Of a stretch of 47,638 bases of DNA, positions 30,120 to 43,161 are shown piece after piece. Numbering within the stretch: the first letter of the stretch is position 1; every line of letters starts with the position of its first letter. The DNA lies in the NCBI GenBank assembly GCA_029378245.1, contig JARKIF010000227.1:1-47638 (forward strand), written 5' to 3'. The stretch is from Roridomyces roridus (lineage: Eukaryota; Basidiomycota; Agaricomycetes; Agaricales; Mycenaceae). Under the pieces are notes generated by a model. It was not told the DNA's origin. It saw only the letters and a program-made list of their open reading frames with translations, and did not search any database. A program made the position numbers and the translations under genes.

Positions 30120-31769
30120 TTGAAGCCATACTTGCTCGCAAAGGTGTTACTTGGGATGTGGCCAGATCTAAATCGCCTGGATGGATTTGGCAGCGTGTAT
30201 GCCGTTATATTCCTCACAAAGATATTTTGCATCGCATCCTTTCAGAACTGTTCGATGCTTGGGGAAGTGTGAAATGCAGTGTCACAAAGCTTCCTCTTTT
30301 TAGTGATGAAACCCGCAAGAAATCACAGGGTGTGCTGAATGATGTTCTCAAGGGCTGGGTCTCAGATCCCGTAGGCATCCCCTTGTACACAAATGAAGGC
30401 ATGGATAAGAATGGCCTTGCTCTGTTTCATTCAATCAGAGGAACAAATTCTGTGGAGGGTTCTGTTCACAATCCAATCCGCCGGAATTTTGCTGCTCTCA
30501 ATGCATCACCTGAGCTTGCAGATTGTATAGCAGCAGATTGGAGACACCGTCATAATGAGGACTGTGGAGCTATACACAAGCATAATCGCAGATATGATGG
30601 TCACTATGACCCCTGGATAGACCACGACATATTCTGGCTTCGCTCAGACATCCAATGGGGTTCAGCACCTAATGTGTCACCCAAACAGGTGAATCAAGAT
30701 ACATCACCTCTCAGCTTTGTTCAAACCAAGGAGCAGTTTGGAATTACCGGCATCCCGCTGACTATTCGGTTGAAAAATGATTCTCTGGCCCCACTTTTGA
30801 AGATGCTGTTCTTTCAGAAAACTCCACAGCTTACCCAACTCAGTTGCATCTTTCAGCTCTACATGCAAAGCGGGATAACATTTATTCCTACTTGGCAACT
30901 GCACAAAGAACAAGATTCGCCGTGACTCCAGTTCACACACAGAAGGAAATTGATCTATTCCACACCGCGTTGGTCCCAGGTGGTGAATTCTTTGCAGTGT
31001 AGAATAAGCCGAACTTTGATCAGATGGCCTTGTGGTGGTCTAGCAAAGCAAATGGCACAGACATCTTCTACAAGCTGAAGGAGCATCTTGAGTCTCATCA
31101 CAAGGTCTGGGAAGGCCTCAGACAGAGCCAACAATCACTGCTTACTAGCCGAGAGCAACGCAGGCCAAATCGCGAACGCATTCGGAGTCAGACTCATATC
31201 TCTCATGTACTCCCTGCTGCAGAAAGGGACAATCCGGGAATCATTCCCATTGAGACACCACTTGCAGCTCAGACTCGTATAGAAACATTGCAAAATGTAG
31301 AGCTCTATGATCAATTCATTCCAGACCAGATGACATCAGGACTGGAAATGGAGCCGCCTTTTGTGGAGAGTCAGTCTCTTACTTCAAGAGACTTATCACA
31401 TCCTCCATTCCCTTATCCCTTACTATCCACGGAACATAGTGTGCCCTGGCCAAATCAAGTTCCTCAGCCTGCGTTCCAGTGGCCTCAACCTGCATTCCAG
31501 CCCCAGCTGCCAAATCCAGTTCCTCAGCCCACGTTCTGGCCTCAACCTGCATTCCAGCCCCAGCTTGCATTCTCACAGCCCGTGTTCCAATCTTCTCCAT
31601 GGCTGGAGCCAGGTCCATCAGGAAGCCAGGCAACAATGGATTTTGTGAGCTATCAAGGGCCACAGTGAAGGAGAAGCGAAAGAGGCGGTGTCAGGTATGT
31701 CTCAATGCGGGCAGGGATGGCTATAATTGTGCGGGTGAATCAGACAGGAAAAGATGCAAGTTCAAATAG

Positions 31770-32365
31770 GTGAGTACTTGCCTGCATTGATCCACACCAG
31801 TGACTGATTGGTTTCAAAGCCAATCATGTAGTTCAAATCTGTGAATTCAATATTTGTACACTGCCAAAGTGCCGTCAGGCCGCATCCAGCCGGCGCGCCC
31901 ATGCCAACGCCAGATGATTCGGATCCTGGACGCAGCCGGTGACCGGCTGGGTTCCAGCTGGGTGATCCAGTCACATTTCTCAGCTGTTGGCTGGCTGGCT
32001 GCCCATCCCGAGCGGCATGGCTGGTTACACCTGTGTGTAGCTGGAAGTCTCGGGATACTATCTAGAGTCTGGGTCAACAAGATAACAGTTTTGACCAACC
32101 TTCAATGAATCACTGGACTCAAAAGCAACTCAGACACTTGCATGCTTGGCTTTGAGGGGAGACGAGACTGTTGAGTCGGGTTGACTTGAGAAGAAATCGC
32201 CAAGTCAATTGCCGAAGGGCGGAGATGTCAACATCGCCCTCGCATCACTCTACGCTCCACCTCGACGTTCGGCGCTGATTCGGCACGCCATGGTAACCGT
32301 AAGCGATATAAAGTGATTTGGGAGTCGTTACAGTTCCACGTCGCTTCTTTCTTCCCCCCACATTC

Positions 32366-32400
<35 letters not shown>

Positions 32401-33189
32401 TTGACTTCCCCCCTCTCGCGCAACGCCAACCCTTTCAAGTTGCTTTCAAGAGCACCTATCACTTTTCAAGATATGCTCCTCAAGTCCACCTGGTTGCGCA
32501 AATTCAAGCTACAGTCGAAGCCCTGAAGCCCCTGGCCTGCCGCCCAAGTTCTTCCCCCAAGTTGGTTGCCAAGCGTTGACCTCGTATCAAAGCCTCAAAT
32601 CACATTTCCCCGTTCGATACCCGCACTCCCTGACACCACATCTTTGTACTTCTGTTGTTTCTTTGTGTCTCCCTGCTTCAACCACGTTATCCACGCCGCT
32701 CTCATCTCCTCGGTAGTCTCTGCTTGGTCCGGATGTCCAATCAATATTATGATCCCAATCCGCTTTCATTCTATCCTGTTTTCCGAAACTGGTGGTTCGA
32801 TGCCTTCCCGTGTACTTCTTGCATGTACTGTATGTAGAATCAATTCATTTTTCGGCTGTCTTTTTTCGAATGTGAAGAAAATGTTTTTTGAATGGTCGAG
32901 AACAGTGGGCAGCAAGTGAAGTAGCAGCTTGTGGCCAGCTATACCAGCCAGCTGGCACTCATGAAAGCTGGGTACACCCTGGTCCCATTGAAGATGAGAG
33001 CTGGCATTCACCCAACACCCATCCAGATACCACCTGTCAGCGACATCGGGTACACATCTCGCGCCCAGCTGCCGGTCAGCTGGGCGCACTCTGGCGGTGT
33101 ATGTGTGATCAAAGGGGTTGTAACATGTATTTTTTGGACTGCATTGGAAGGTAAACTACAAAGCTGCAAAAGAGGCAGGGAGTGGAAAC
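31770..33189. other. Transition region, no gene supported
   Basis: Open frames are short. The stretches 31.9-32.05 and 32.9-33.1 kb are rich in AGCTGG/CCAGCT words, suggesting eroded repeats. The rest shows nothing apart from the C tract listed separately. Confidence 0.4.
32367..32397. repeat. 31-base C homopolymer
   Basis: An uninterrupted run of 31 C sits in a pyrimidine-rich stretch (32345-32415). Its exact length is likely unreliable, as for any long homopolymer read. On the other strand it is a G31 run able to form a quadruplex. Confidence 0.85.
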
Positions 33190-33420
33190 ACAGGGGGGAA
33201 CTTCACTTTTCCGCACAGCGGGAATTTTATATTTCCGCAGCATTTCCGCATGATTTCCGCAACATTTCCGCATGGCGGAAATGTGTTGATTTCATTACAT
33301 AATCATGAGATTCTCTGCTAAATTGGCAGATTTTGATTTTTATCACCTATTTTCGGGGCTGGCAAATGTTGCGGAAATACTGCGGAAATGTTGCGTAAAT
33401 AAAGTATTTCCGCGGTGAGG
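33190..33420. repeat. ATTTCCGC/GCGGAAAT palindromic short-repeat element
   Basis: The left arm has repeated (C)ATTTCCGCA units and the right arm (about 33369-33415) has repeated GCGGAAAT units, around an AT-rich spacer. The whole could fold into a hairpin. The wording AACATTTCCGC parallels AACATTTAC at 6.3 kb. Confidence 0.6.
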
Positions 33421-33482
33421 AAAAGATGCCTTCCCCCCTGTGAAAAGATATTTTTTGAGATTTTTTGAAAAGAAAAAAAAGT

Positions 33483-33559
33483 GAGATCAACCAGGATTGA
33501 ACTCAGGCCCTCTGGAAAATGGAAGAATCTGGTATCATAACCAACTGCACCAAACTGCC
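33483..33559 (-). other. tRNA-like relic (degenerate)
   Basis: Minus strand starts GGCAGTTTGGTGCAGTTGG (A-box-like) and contains GAGTTCAATCCTGG (B-box-like) at tRNA spacing, followed by a T-run (Pol III terminator-like). The T-stem and acceptor do not pair properly, so it is a pseudogene or SINE head. Confidence 0.45.
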
Positions 33560-33779
33560 ACTTAAGCAGGATCTGCTGCTGTATGTGTCGTGACCGTTTG
33601 AATATTTTGAATAAAAAAAATTGTTCCACATATGACACCAGAGCCATTGGTTTCGAGTCCACTGAATGCTCTACCGTTACAAGTGCATGAATACACTGAT
33701 ACATACATATCCTCTTCAAATCTTCGCCTTGACATCCGACCCCGACCGATCCAAAAAGCCTGCAAAATAATCTGCCCAC

Positions 33780-36256
<2,477 letters not shown>

Positions 36257-36482
36257 GGTGGAAGGAAGGCCCGATGGTCCGGAAGAAGTCTGGGGCTCGT
36301 GTGGGGAAACGGAGAAGGTGAATGCTCAGTTAAATATGGTCCGGGGAAGCCGTCCGTCTGCGTCGGACGCGCTCCCGTAGCGCCTAAACAAATACTCCTC
36401 GTGACAGACATGGCGGCATTAGAGGCGGCAGGTTCGGGCGATCCGAGAATAGTCTGATCCCTTCTTGGATCAAACCCTCAAA
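36257..36482. promoter_or_regulatory. Divergent promoter region (226 bp)
   Basis: Shared 5' region of the monooxygenase (minus) and the HIT zinc-finger gene (plus). Possible AT-rich element TTAAATATGG at about 36331. No clear TATA box; exact start sites are not visible. Confidence 0.5.
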
Positions 36483-37279
36483 ATGCCTCCAAGAAATCGC
36501 CAGAAGAAATGCCAAATTTGCACGATAAACGACTCGAAATACACCTGCTCAGGATGTGCGACTGTATAGTCCGTCGCCCGGCCTCCAAGAGTTTTCGCTC
36601 GCTCAGCAGCAATCAACAGCTGCTCTGTCCCCTGCTACAAGAAGCATAAAGGTGCGCTACTTGCGAAATTCAGACCACCTTTTTTCAAACAAAACTAGAG
36701 GTCCCATGTGCTCCCGAGAGGGTAGAACAAGCAGACGCAACGGAAGGTAAAAAACCACGGATATCTCGCGGTCGAAGCCTCAATTTGCACAGACTGCCAC
36801 ATGGGGCCGCAGCCCGAGGAAGAACCACTGTCCGACGACGCACCACCCCTCCGTCCTCTAACCTCCCTCAAATGGCCCTACGTTCCCGAGGAATCTGCCT
36901 ACCCCGACCCTCTCAAACGAGACGATCCAAAACCACTGCAAACGCGCCAATATGAGGCTATCGGTCCGTCTCCCCACCCTTGCGTTCCGTATACCTTCAA
37001 ACGAAACCATTTCAAGCTACCTCGACCGCAATCCGGAAAACCCTCGAAGCACACCCGAACCTCCCCGCGCTCCTCACGAACATCGATAAACTGCGCGGTC
37101 CAGAGCGCGAAGGGGCCCTTCAGCGCGCCCTAGGCGTGTCTGCACCCAATCTCACGTCAAACACCAGCAATGCTGAATTAAGTCAAGACGTCCTTGCACT
37201 GCGCGCACTGGCAGAGGCTGTCGAGGGTGCTGTGCGGGGTGGTAGGGAAGCAGCGCTGGGTTTGGATTGGGGCGAATGA
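36483..37279 (+). CDS. HIT-type zinc-finger protein, ZNHIT3/Hit1-like
   Basis: ATG at 36483 opens the zf-HIT domain: KKCQICTINDSKYTCSGC, then across an intron (donor GTCCGTCGCC) VYCSVPCYKKHK. The zinc ligands are thus C-x2-C, C-x2-C, C-x3-C and H. Two more introns lead into an acidic segment with a conserved block (LRPLTSLKWPYVPEE), and a fourth intron joins EAI to ATSTAIRKTLEAHPNLPALL, followed by NIDKLRGPEREGALQRALGV and a C-terminal helix. This layout matches Hit1/ZNHIT3, a factor for box C/D snoRNP assembly in the nucleus. It appears intact, with all splice phases consistent. Confidence 0.88.
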
Positions 37280-37389
37280 CTGTTTGATTGAATGCAATTT
37301 TCTTGCTCTGATCGACAGTGCTCCGGCATCGAAAAATCAGTCCCAGGGCAAGATGGGTTTTTGTATTAGTTTGCGATAAGACAAATCAT

Positions 37390-39226
37390 TCATACTCGAA
37401 GGTCGACTTGGTCACTGGCTGTCGCGGGAGTGCAGACCCCATCATAAGCAACTGCTAATGAAGTGCCGGGACTGTACAGAGTTGAACAAATGAAAGAAGG
37501 CAAAAAGGATGACAGACTGTATGCGTGGGTCCCATCCGCCAAAATACCGAGAAATGCATGGCCTCGCTCGGTAGCCGTGCGTGTCCCATCATTAACCCTG
37601 TCACTGAGAATGTGAAGCTCCTCGTCCGTAAGCTGGTGAGGTTTGCCCCACTGAGAGACAACGAAATCACTATCCTCATCATCCTCATCATCATCATCAG
37701 TGTCGTCGTCGTCGACCTCGTCAACCGGCTCGGGGTCGTCAACCTCGACTTCCTTGGCAACTCGGACCTCCTCGGCAACCTCGACCTCCTCGGCAACCTC
37801 GACCTCCTCGGCAACCTCGACCTCCTCGGCAACCTTGACGTCGACCTCGGCAACGTCCTCATTGATCTTGTTCACCAAATTACCCTCTTGCACATTTGTC
37901 ATCAAAACATCGGCATGCACACTAGCCGTTCGCGGAGCCTGACTGCGGCTGGCTTTCTTGGCCAGTTTTTCGCTGTGCTTTTTCTCGAATTCTAGCTGGT
38001 CTGCCTTCATTCGCTCGTTCCTCCCCAAGTCGCAGTTGAGGCCGGTAGGGATAAACCATAAAGCCTCGAAGATGGCCTCGATGAGGCGAATGGATTCGCT
38101 ATATTCATCGAGGAACTGCCGCTGAGGGCCCTGAGCAGATGGACCGCGGGATATGCAGTCGCGGTTGAAAAGAATTTTTGCTTTAGCATTGATGACCAAG
38201 AGGAAGGGGTCGATGAACTGCGAGACGTCGCGCTCGATGTGGTTGAAGAAAGACAGCAGAGGGAGGGGGGAGTCCGGTTGGACTGTGGGGAGGTAGCAGT
38301 CATTGGACTGCCTGACAAAGTCAGCACGACGTAAAGTCTTGTTCGAGTCAAGCATGTAATGCCTGACCAGCGAATCTTCTTGAACCTGAAACGTCATATC
38401 CGCATTTTCCAAGAGGAGTTGGGGAGCGAAGAATATGACCTGGTACCGTGGCTGAGGCCCAAGGATCGAGGGTATATAGGCATACTAGGTATCGGACAGA
38501 AGTCAATGGCAAGAAATGAGACAGCAATCTTGACACGCACACCGAGAAGACGTTTCCCCTGTTTCAGCCCTTGGGAGACCGCTTCTTGCCATTGGTTGTT
38601 GCGGTCATTCAGGAGATGGAGCATTTTTTCGAGGTGCTCTAGCACTGGGACTAAAGCCACCCCGGCATAAAGGTCCAAGACGCGATGTGCGACCGGGGAT
38701 ACTGCACAAACCAGGAGTCAATTTTGCAGTCCACAATGCGGGGTCACACGAACAAAGGGTCAGATTGCGAGCACTGTCCAGTTTGAACATTTCCAATCCT
38801 TCTTTATTGAGATCACAAATATCGACGAGGAGCCATTCCTATGCAATGAAGTGATGAGAAGGTATAACAAGAGGAACGAACGGGTGCAAGACCACTCACC
38901 ACCTGCCACCGCCGGAGGGTTTTCGCCTTAGAACCGCCTCGCACGGCGTTCACGATATGCGCTCCTTCATTGGTCACACTGACGGTTCCTGTTATCGCGC
39001 ATCGGTAACCGTCTATCTGGCGTAGTTGGGAGATGTCGAATCTCCTCTTGGTCGGGTCAGTCGACACTTTTGGGTGTCGAGTGTTGATCGTATGCCCGGA
39101 GGATGAAGGACCTGCGCTTGGAAAGCGGGAGTACTGTGTCGGAGTAGAGGCAGAACCAGGTTTTTCCTTGGGAGACAAGGTGGATTTTGCTATGAGGGCG
39201 TCTCGAAGATTTTGAAGAGGATCCAT
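37390..39226 (-). CDS. HNH-endonuclease-domain protein with acidic repeat tail
   Basis: The likely start is the ATG at 39226 (MDPLQNLRDAL). The HNH_2-type core reads YRCAITGTVSVTNEGAHIVN, with the Cys-x3-Gly and Ala-His-Ile motif in which the His is the metal/catalytic residue. The family's LDSARNLTL helix follows after an intron. The middle has PRYQVIFFAPQLL and VQEDSLVRHYMLDSNKTLRR, of unknown role. The C-terminal third holds four VEVAEE-type repeats and a run of Asp/Glu (DDDDTDDDDEDDEDSD). Such HNH proteins are expanded in Agaricomycetes and their function is unknown. Exon joins around 38450-38800 are approximate. Its 5' end abuts, head to head, the broken MUB1-like gene. Confidence 0.8.
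37733..37850. repeat. 18-bp minisatellite inside the HNH-protein gene
   Basis: About five copies of CTCCTCGGCAACCTCGAC (with variants) code for VEVAEE repeats on the minus strand. The unit is a multiple of 3, so copy-number change keeps the frame. Confidence 0.85.
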
Positions 39227-39244
39227 TTGACCTGAGGGGTTGTT

Positions 39245-40470
39245 GATGATTCTTTGTACTTCTTCGGCGCTGCCGCTGTTCAACTCGCTGCAACGTACCC
39301 GACCTCTCCCCGAATACGGGCGATCATGACCATGGATGGTGGGCTCGAACGACTTGTCCGCATCCTTCGCGATTTCTGTCTCGCACCGCCGCCACCCGCG
39401 TCCCCAGCCGCCTTTTACGGCCTTCTACCACCCTCCTATCACGCTCCACGCCCCCAGCTGAATCCACCAGCAGGCCAATTTGATAAGTATGCCGCCTCTC
39501 GCTTCAGTCTCGCGTTCAAATGTGTCATCAACATCGGTGTTCGTGGCAGGCGGGATACTGGGAGCGCGTGGTTGGCCGGCCGTGGATTCGCAGTTGGTCC
39601 TAGCACCAGTGCGACGGGACTACCGAGATAGACTAGAGAAGCACGAGCGGCTCGGAGAGCTGCTGCTGCTGCAGGGATATTGCGTGCAGACCCGGTGCGT
39701 TTCATACACACTCTATCCTCTCCTTCCTCTTCTTATCTCCTTCTCTTCATTAGGAACGCCCCCTAGCCATCACCACCGCCGATTCTCCTAGCAACATACC
39801 CCGTCCCGGCACTTCTGACGATGTCGACTTGATCACGCCGATCGTTCGCGACCGCAGCGCCAACAGTCGTCGTACGACCCCATCATGAAAGGGAACCTAC
39901 AGCTGCCCCCGCTCCGACAAATTCTCTGCATTCGCTTCATGCGGCTTTACAACACGTACGACCCGCCCTACCGCCCGCATCCCCTTCTACTTCCAGCGCA
40001 ACGAGCACAACTAGTGCCCGGGGGAGTCCGATCAGCCACAGTGGACCAGGTCCTGTCAGTTCGCGCGTATCTCCGGTCTCGCACTCTTGTGCTGCACCAT
40101 GGGCATCGGGACGGCCGGGGTCGCGTCGGCGAGTGAAGTGGAAGTGCTCGTCCAAGCCTACCACCGTTGAACAGGCGGTAACGTGGCAGTATGGTGAACG
40201 GCGTAACAACTCAACGAATTCCTTCCACAAACGAGCCTCAAACCCACCGCGCCAGCGGCACTCACACCGAGACAAATGCATTGACACGCCTCTGGCAAAA
40301 AGATCAACATTCAAGCGGCCCAGGCCGGGACTGCGAGGCGAGAGCGGGAGAAAAGCAGGCGCGAAAGGATGGAGCGGGAGGCCACCGAGAGCCGACGCGC
40401 CGAGGAGCGGAAGGCCAAGGAATCACGCGAAATGGGTAAAAAAGAGAGTAAGAATTACGCCAATGAGTAA
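39245..40470 (+). pseudogene. MUB1/samB-like gene remnant (frameshifts and stop)
   Basis: MUB1/samB proteins regulate the Ubr2 ubiquitin ligase in yeast and morphogenesis in Aspergillus. Remnants here: LCTSSALPLFNSL in one frame, then TSPRIRAIMTMDGGLERLVR, FDKYAASRFSLAFKCVINIG and AWLAGRGFAVGPSTSATGLP in another. A TAG at 39629-39631 follows, where relatives have Glu, then TREARAARRAAAAAG. An intron (about 39696-39752) leads to GTSDDVDLITPIVRDRS, and TNALTRL appears near 40285. A charged helix (REREKSRRERMEREATE) ends at 40470. A segment expected between VNIG.RG and AWLA is missing, the MYND finger is not recognisable and the 5' end is lost at the HNH gene. Family call is from conserved blocks; at least two frame changes are needed. 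Confidence 0.6.
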
Positions 40471-40505
40471 CAGACATACAGAATTATTTTCATTCTCTTG
40501 TGCAT

Positions 40506-43093
40506 CTACAGCTTGTTGTCTAAGCTCCTGCTCGTCTTGAGCGCCACCATCCTCTCAACAAACTCTTCAAGCGGCATCATCTTATCCCGGCCCTTGGTCC
40601 CAACATCGTCACGATTCCGCACGTTAACAGACTTGCTCTTGTGCTCCTCCTCACCGACAACAAGGATAAAGTTGTACTGCGCAATCTCTCCATTGCGAAC
40701 CTTCTTCGGGAGAGTGTCTGGGCCATTATCGACGTCGGCGAAGAGGCCGAGCGACTTGAGGCGCTCGCAGACTTCGGTAGCGTACTCTTGCTAGGTGTGC
40801 GTCAGGATCCGATGGGTAGCAGCTCACGGAAAGGACATACGTAGATACCAGTGACGGGAATGACAATGACCTGGCGCGGCGAAAGCCAGAATGGCCACTT
40901 GCCAGCGAAATGCTCCGTAATGATGGCAATAAACCGCTCCAAACTGCCCAAAATCGCACGGTGAATCATCACTGGCCGCGTTTCCGGGTTGGCGGCGTCC
41001 TCGCCGCGATACTTGAGGTCGAAGCGCTCAGGCAACTGGAAGTCGAGCTGGATAGTAGCGCATTGGAACGAGCGACGAAGACTGTCCCGGATACTGATGT
41101 CGATCTTTGGACCGTAGAACGCGCCATCGCCAGGGTTGGTCTCCCATTTGCCGGGATAGTGGTTATCAAGGGCTTGCCTGAGTTGCGCCTCGGCGTGATC
41201 CCACGTCTCAATCTTGCCCAAAAAGTTGTCAGGACGAGTGGATAGTTCCAATTGAAAGTCCAATCCGAACGTCCCGTAGACGTGTTGCATGAAATCAAAC
41301 AGGGCGGCAATTTCTTGCTCGACCTGGTGAGATATTAAAACTCGTTTCCCCAGCGGAGCATGGACGCACCTGATTCGGCATGCAGAACACGTGGGTATCG
41401 TCCTGAGCAAATCGGCGCACTCGTGTGAGACCAGTCAAGGCCCCAGACGCTTCATTCCGGTGGAGGATACCGAATTCGGCCATCCGGATAGGAAGCTCTC
41501 TGTAACTTCTATCCCTGGACCCAAAGACGATACAATGGCCAGGGCAGTTCATGGGTTTGAGAGCCCATTTCTCCTTTTCAACATCGAGGCTAAACATGTC
41601 GTCCTTGTAGTTTTGCCAGTGTCCAGAAGTCTCCCAGAGCTTGGAATGGAACATGTTCGGGGATATGACTTCTTGGTAGCCACGTTTGAAGTATTCGGCC
41701 CGTAAAAATTCAAGAAGTGAGTTGTATATCCGCGTGCCATGGGGGAGGAAGAAGCAGCTCCCAGGGCTCGATTCATGGAAGAAGAAGAGCTCTTGGTCCT
41801 GTAAAGCGTTAGACAAGTGCATAGAGAAAACAGAGAGAACCACCTTTCCGATGCGCCTGTGGTCCCGCTTGGCGGCCTCGGCAAGGAACGCCTTGTATTC
41901 CGTGAGCTTTTTCTTGTCCGGGAAGGATATGCCGTAGATTCGTTGAAGAGAATCGTTGGCAGCATCACCCAAGAAGTACGAGGAAGAATTCTAGACGATA
42001 TGAGCATTGCTTGATAGAGGGATACTGGAAGAATACCTTGGTTATCATCATGGCCTTTATTTTGCCGGTATGAGGAATGTGTGGTCCAACACACAGATCG
42101 ACCATGGGCCCGCAGCGATACACGGTCGTAGAGGTGCCGTCGGGCACCTTGGTCTCGATCAAGTATTTCTTGTACTTGTTGTAGGCAAACATCTCCAGCA
42201 GGGTCTCCTTCTTGACCACAAGTCGCTCGAACTTTTGCTTGTCCTTGACGACACTTTCCGATATTTTTTCGAGAGCAGGGTAATCCGTGCCAGACACGGC
42301 TCGATCCTGCATGCCCATTTCGTAGAAGAAGCCCTCGTCCGTCGGGGGCCCGAGACACAAATGGCACCCATAATGCCGCTCAGCAGCTTCGCCCAAAACA
42401 TGTGCAGAAGAGTGCCAGAACACCTTCTTGCCTTCAGGGTGATCGAAATCGAGCAACTCGAGTGTGCAGGAGCCTTCTAGTGGACGTTCCAGATCCCAGA
42501 GTTGGTCGTTGACCTGTATCCAACGTTATCGAGAAATGAAGTAACGAAACGAAAGACGCGCCTTGCCAATGACGATCCGTTCAGGCAGACTTTTGGCCAG
42601 CTCCTGGGCAACATCCATCGGGCTCGTCTCCCAGCTCTTCCCCTTGAGTTCCTTGCCGTCTGGCAACGTAATCGTAATTTCCTCCCGAGGCTGGGCTATA
42701 CAATCTTAGAGAGAGATAAAAACTCGAAGAGCTATCTCCTCACCCTTGACGAATTCGTCATACTCTGCCTTGAGCTTGTCGAAAATCTGAATGCGATGGT
42801 CGAAGAATGACGGAGGAGGTTGCAGCTGCGCGATTGCCTCAGTATACACAATGCCTCGGATGCCATCGCGGATCGCGTCCCACCTCGAGAGGAAAGGCCG
42901 ACGTGGCAGCGGCTGGTTTCGCTTTCTTCTCCTTGGGTTGGTTTTTAGTGGCGGGTGCAGCCGACGCGGGCGCTGGGTCGGACGAGGACGCGACCGGCGT
43001 GGTCATTCTTCTGTTCAGTATGCGGGGAAATACGACGTGGCAGCGAGGAGATGGTAGAAGCAATGTTCGATAGAGGAACTTTCGTCCCAGCAT
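40506..43093 (-). CDS. THS1: Threonyl-tRNA synthetase, possibly dual-targeted
   Basis: Charges tRNA-Thr with threonine. Domain order from the N-terminus: TGS ([20 protein letters not shown]), the editing/second additional domain with [18 protein letters not shown] and the FYEMGM segment, then class II catalytic motifs. The zinc ligands are the Cys in [10 protein letters not shown], the His in [10 protein letters not shown] and the His in [13 protein letters not shown]. The anticodon-binding domain ([20 protein letters not shown]...LVVGEEE) ends at the stop 40506-40508. About seven short introns are all in phase. Two ATGs lie in frame: 43093 gives an Arg/Leu-rich presequence ([16 protein letters not shown]) and 43006 gives [10 protein letters not shown], so mitochondrial and cytosolic forms could come from one gene. 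Intact. Confidence 0.97.
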
Positions 43094-43161
43094 ATAAGGT
43101 CTCCCAACGTGACTCGATTTGATTCTCAGATTGCGATTGCTTTAGGCGAAACATTATATGT

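Larger units (their letters stand above)
22421..31769 (+). pseudogene. DDE transposase-like protein with embedded DEDDy 3'-5' exonuclease, split by two retroelements
   Basis: After two small exons (introns about 22493-22542 and 22563-22640) the protein has an acidic leader, a Cys-rich zinc-binding region (FIWMPHLIKLGG, ELTCSNEGC, MTVCMQC and GCGRSW, probably the domain catalogued as DUF6729), then a DDE-type core: WDHSFKVPKYL (Asp codon about 23876) and LGFTDNVASD (Asp about 24086). A complete RNase D/WRN-type exonuclease follows, with FDMEW (about 24314), the ISADFHKL motif and YAALDAH (about 24731). After 30124 come the probable third catalytic residue in GTNSVEGSVH (Glu about 30455), FYKLKEHLESHHKVW, a Pro/Gln-rich tail and a CxxC zinc finger (RRCQVCLNAGRDG) ending at 31769. 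A solo LTR (22988-23277) and a copia element (25481-30119) interrupt it. A frame change near 30780 and TAG at 31000-31002 are further damage. Catalytic roles are inferred from motifs. Confidence 0.75.

Noticed and set aside
31847..32108. Short frames on both strands at 31.85-32.1 kb
   Set aside because: Lie in AGCTGG-rich eroded repeat; no protein signature.
33190..33420. Regular short repeats that might suggest a CRISPR array
   Set aside because: Units are 8-11 bp, irregularly spaced and self-complementary, without unique spacers; the DNA is eukaryotic.
41549..42367. 272-codon minus-strand frame
   Set aside because: Wrong frame of the threonyl-tRNA synthetase exons and their introns.
42007..42480. 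157-codon plus-strand open frame
   Set aside because: Lies fully antisense to conserved threonyl-tRNA synthetase exons and matches nothing.
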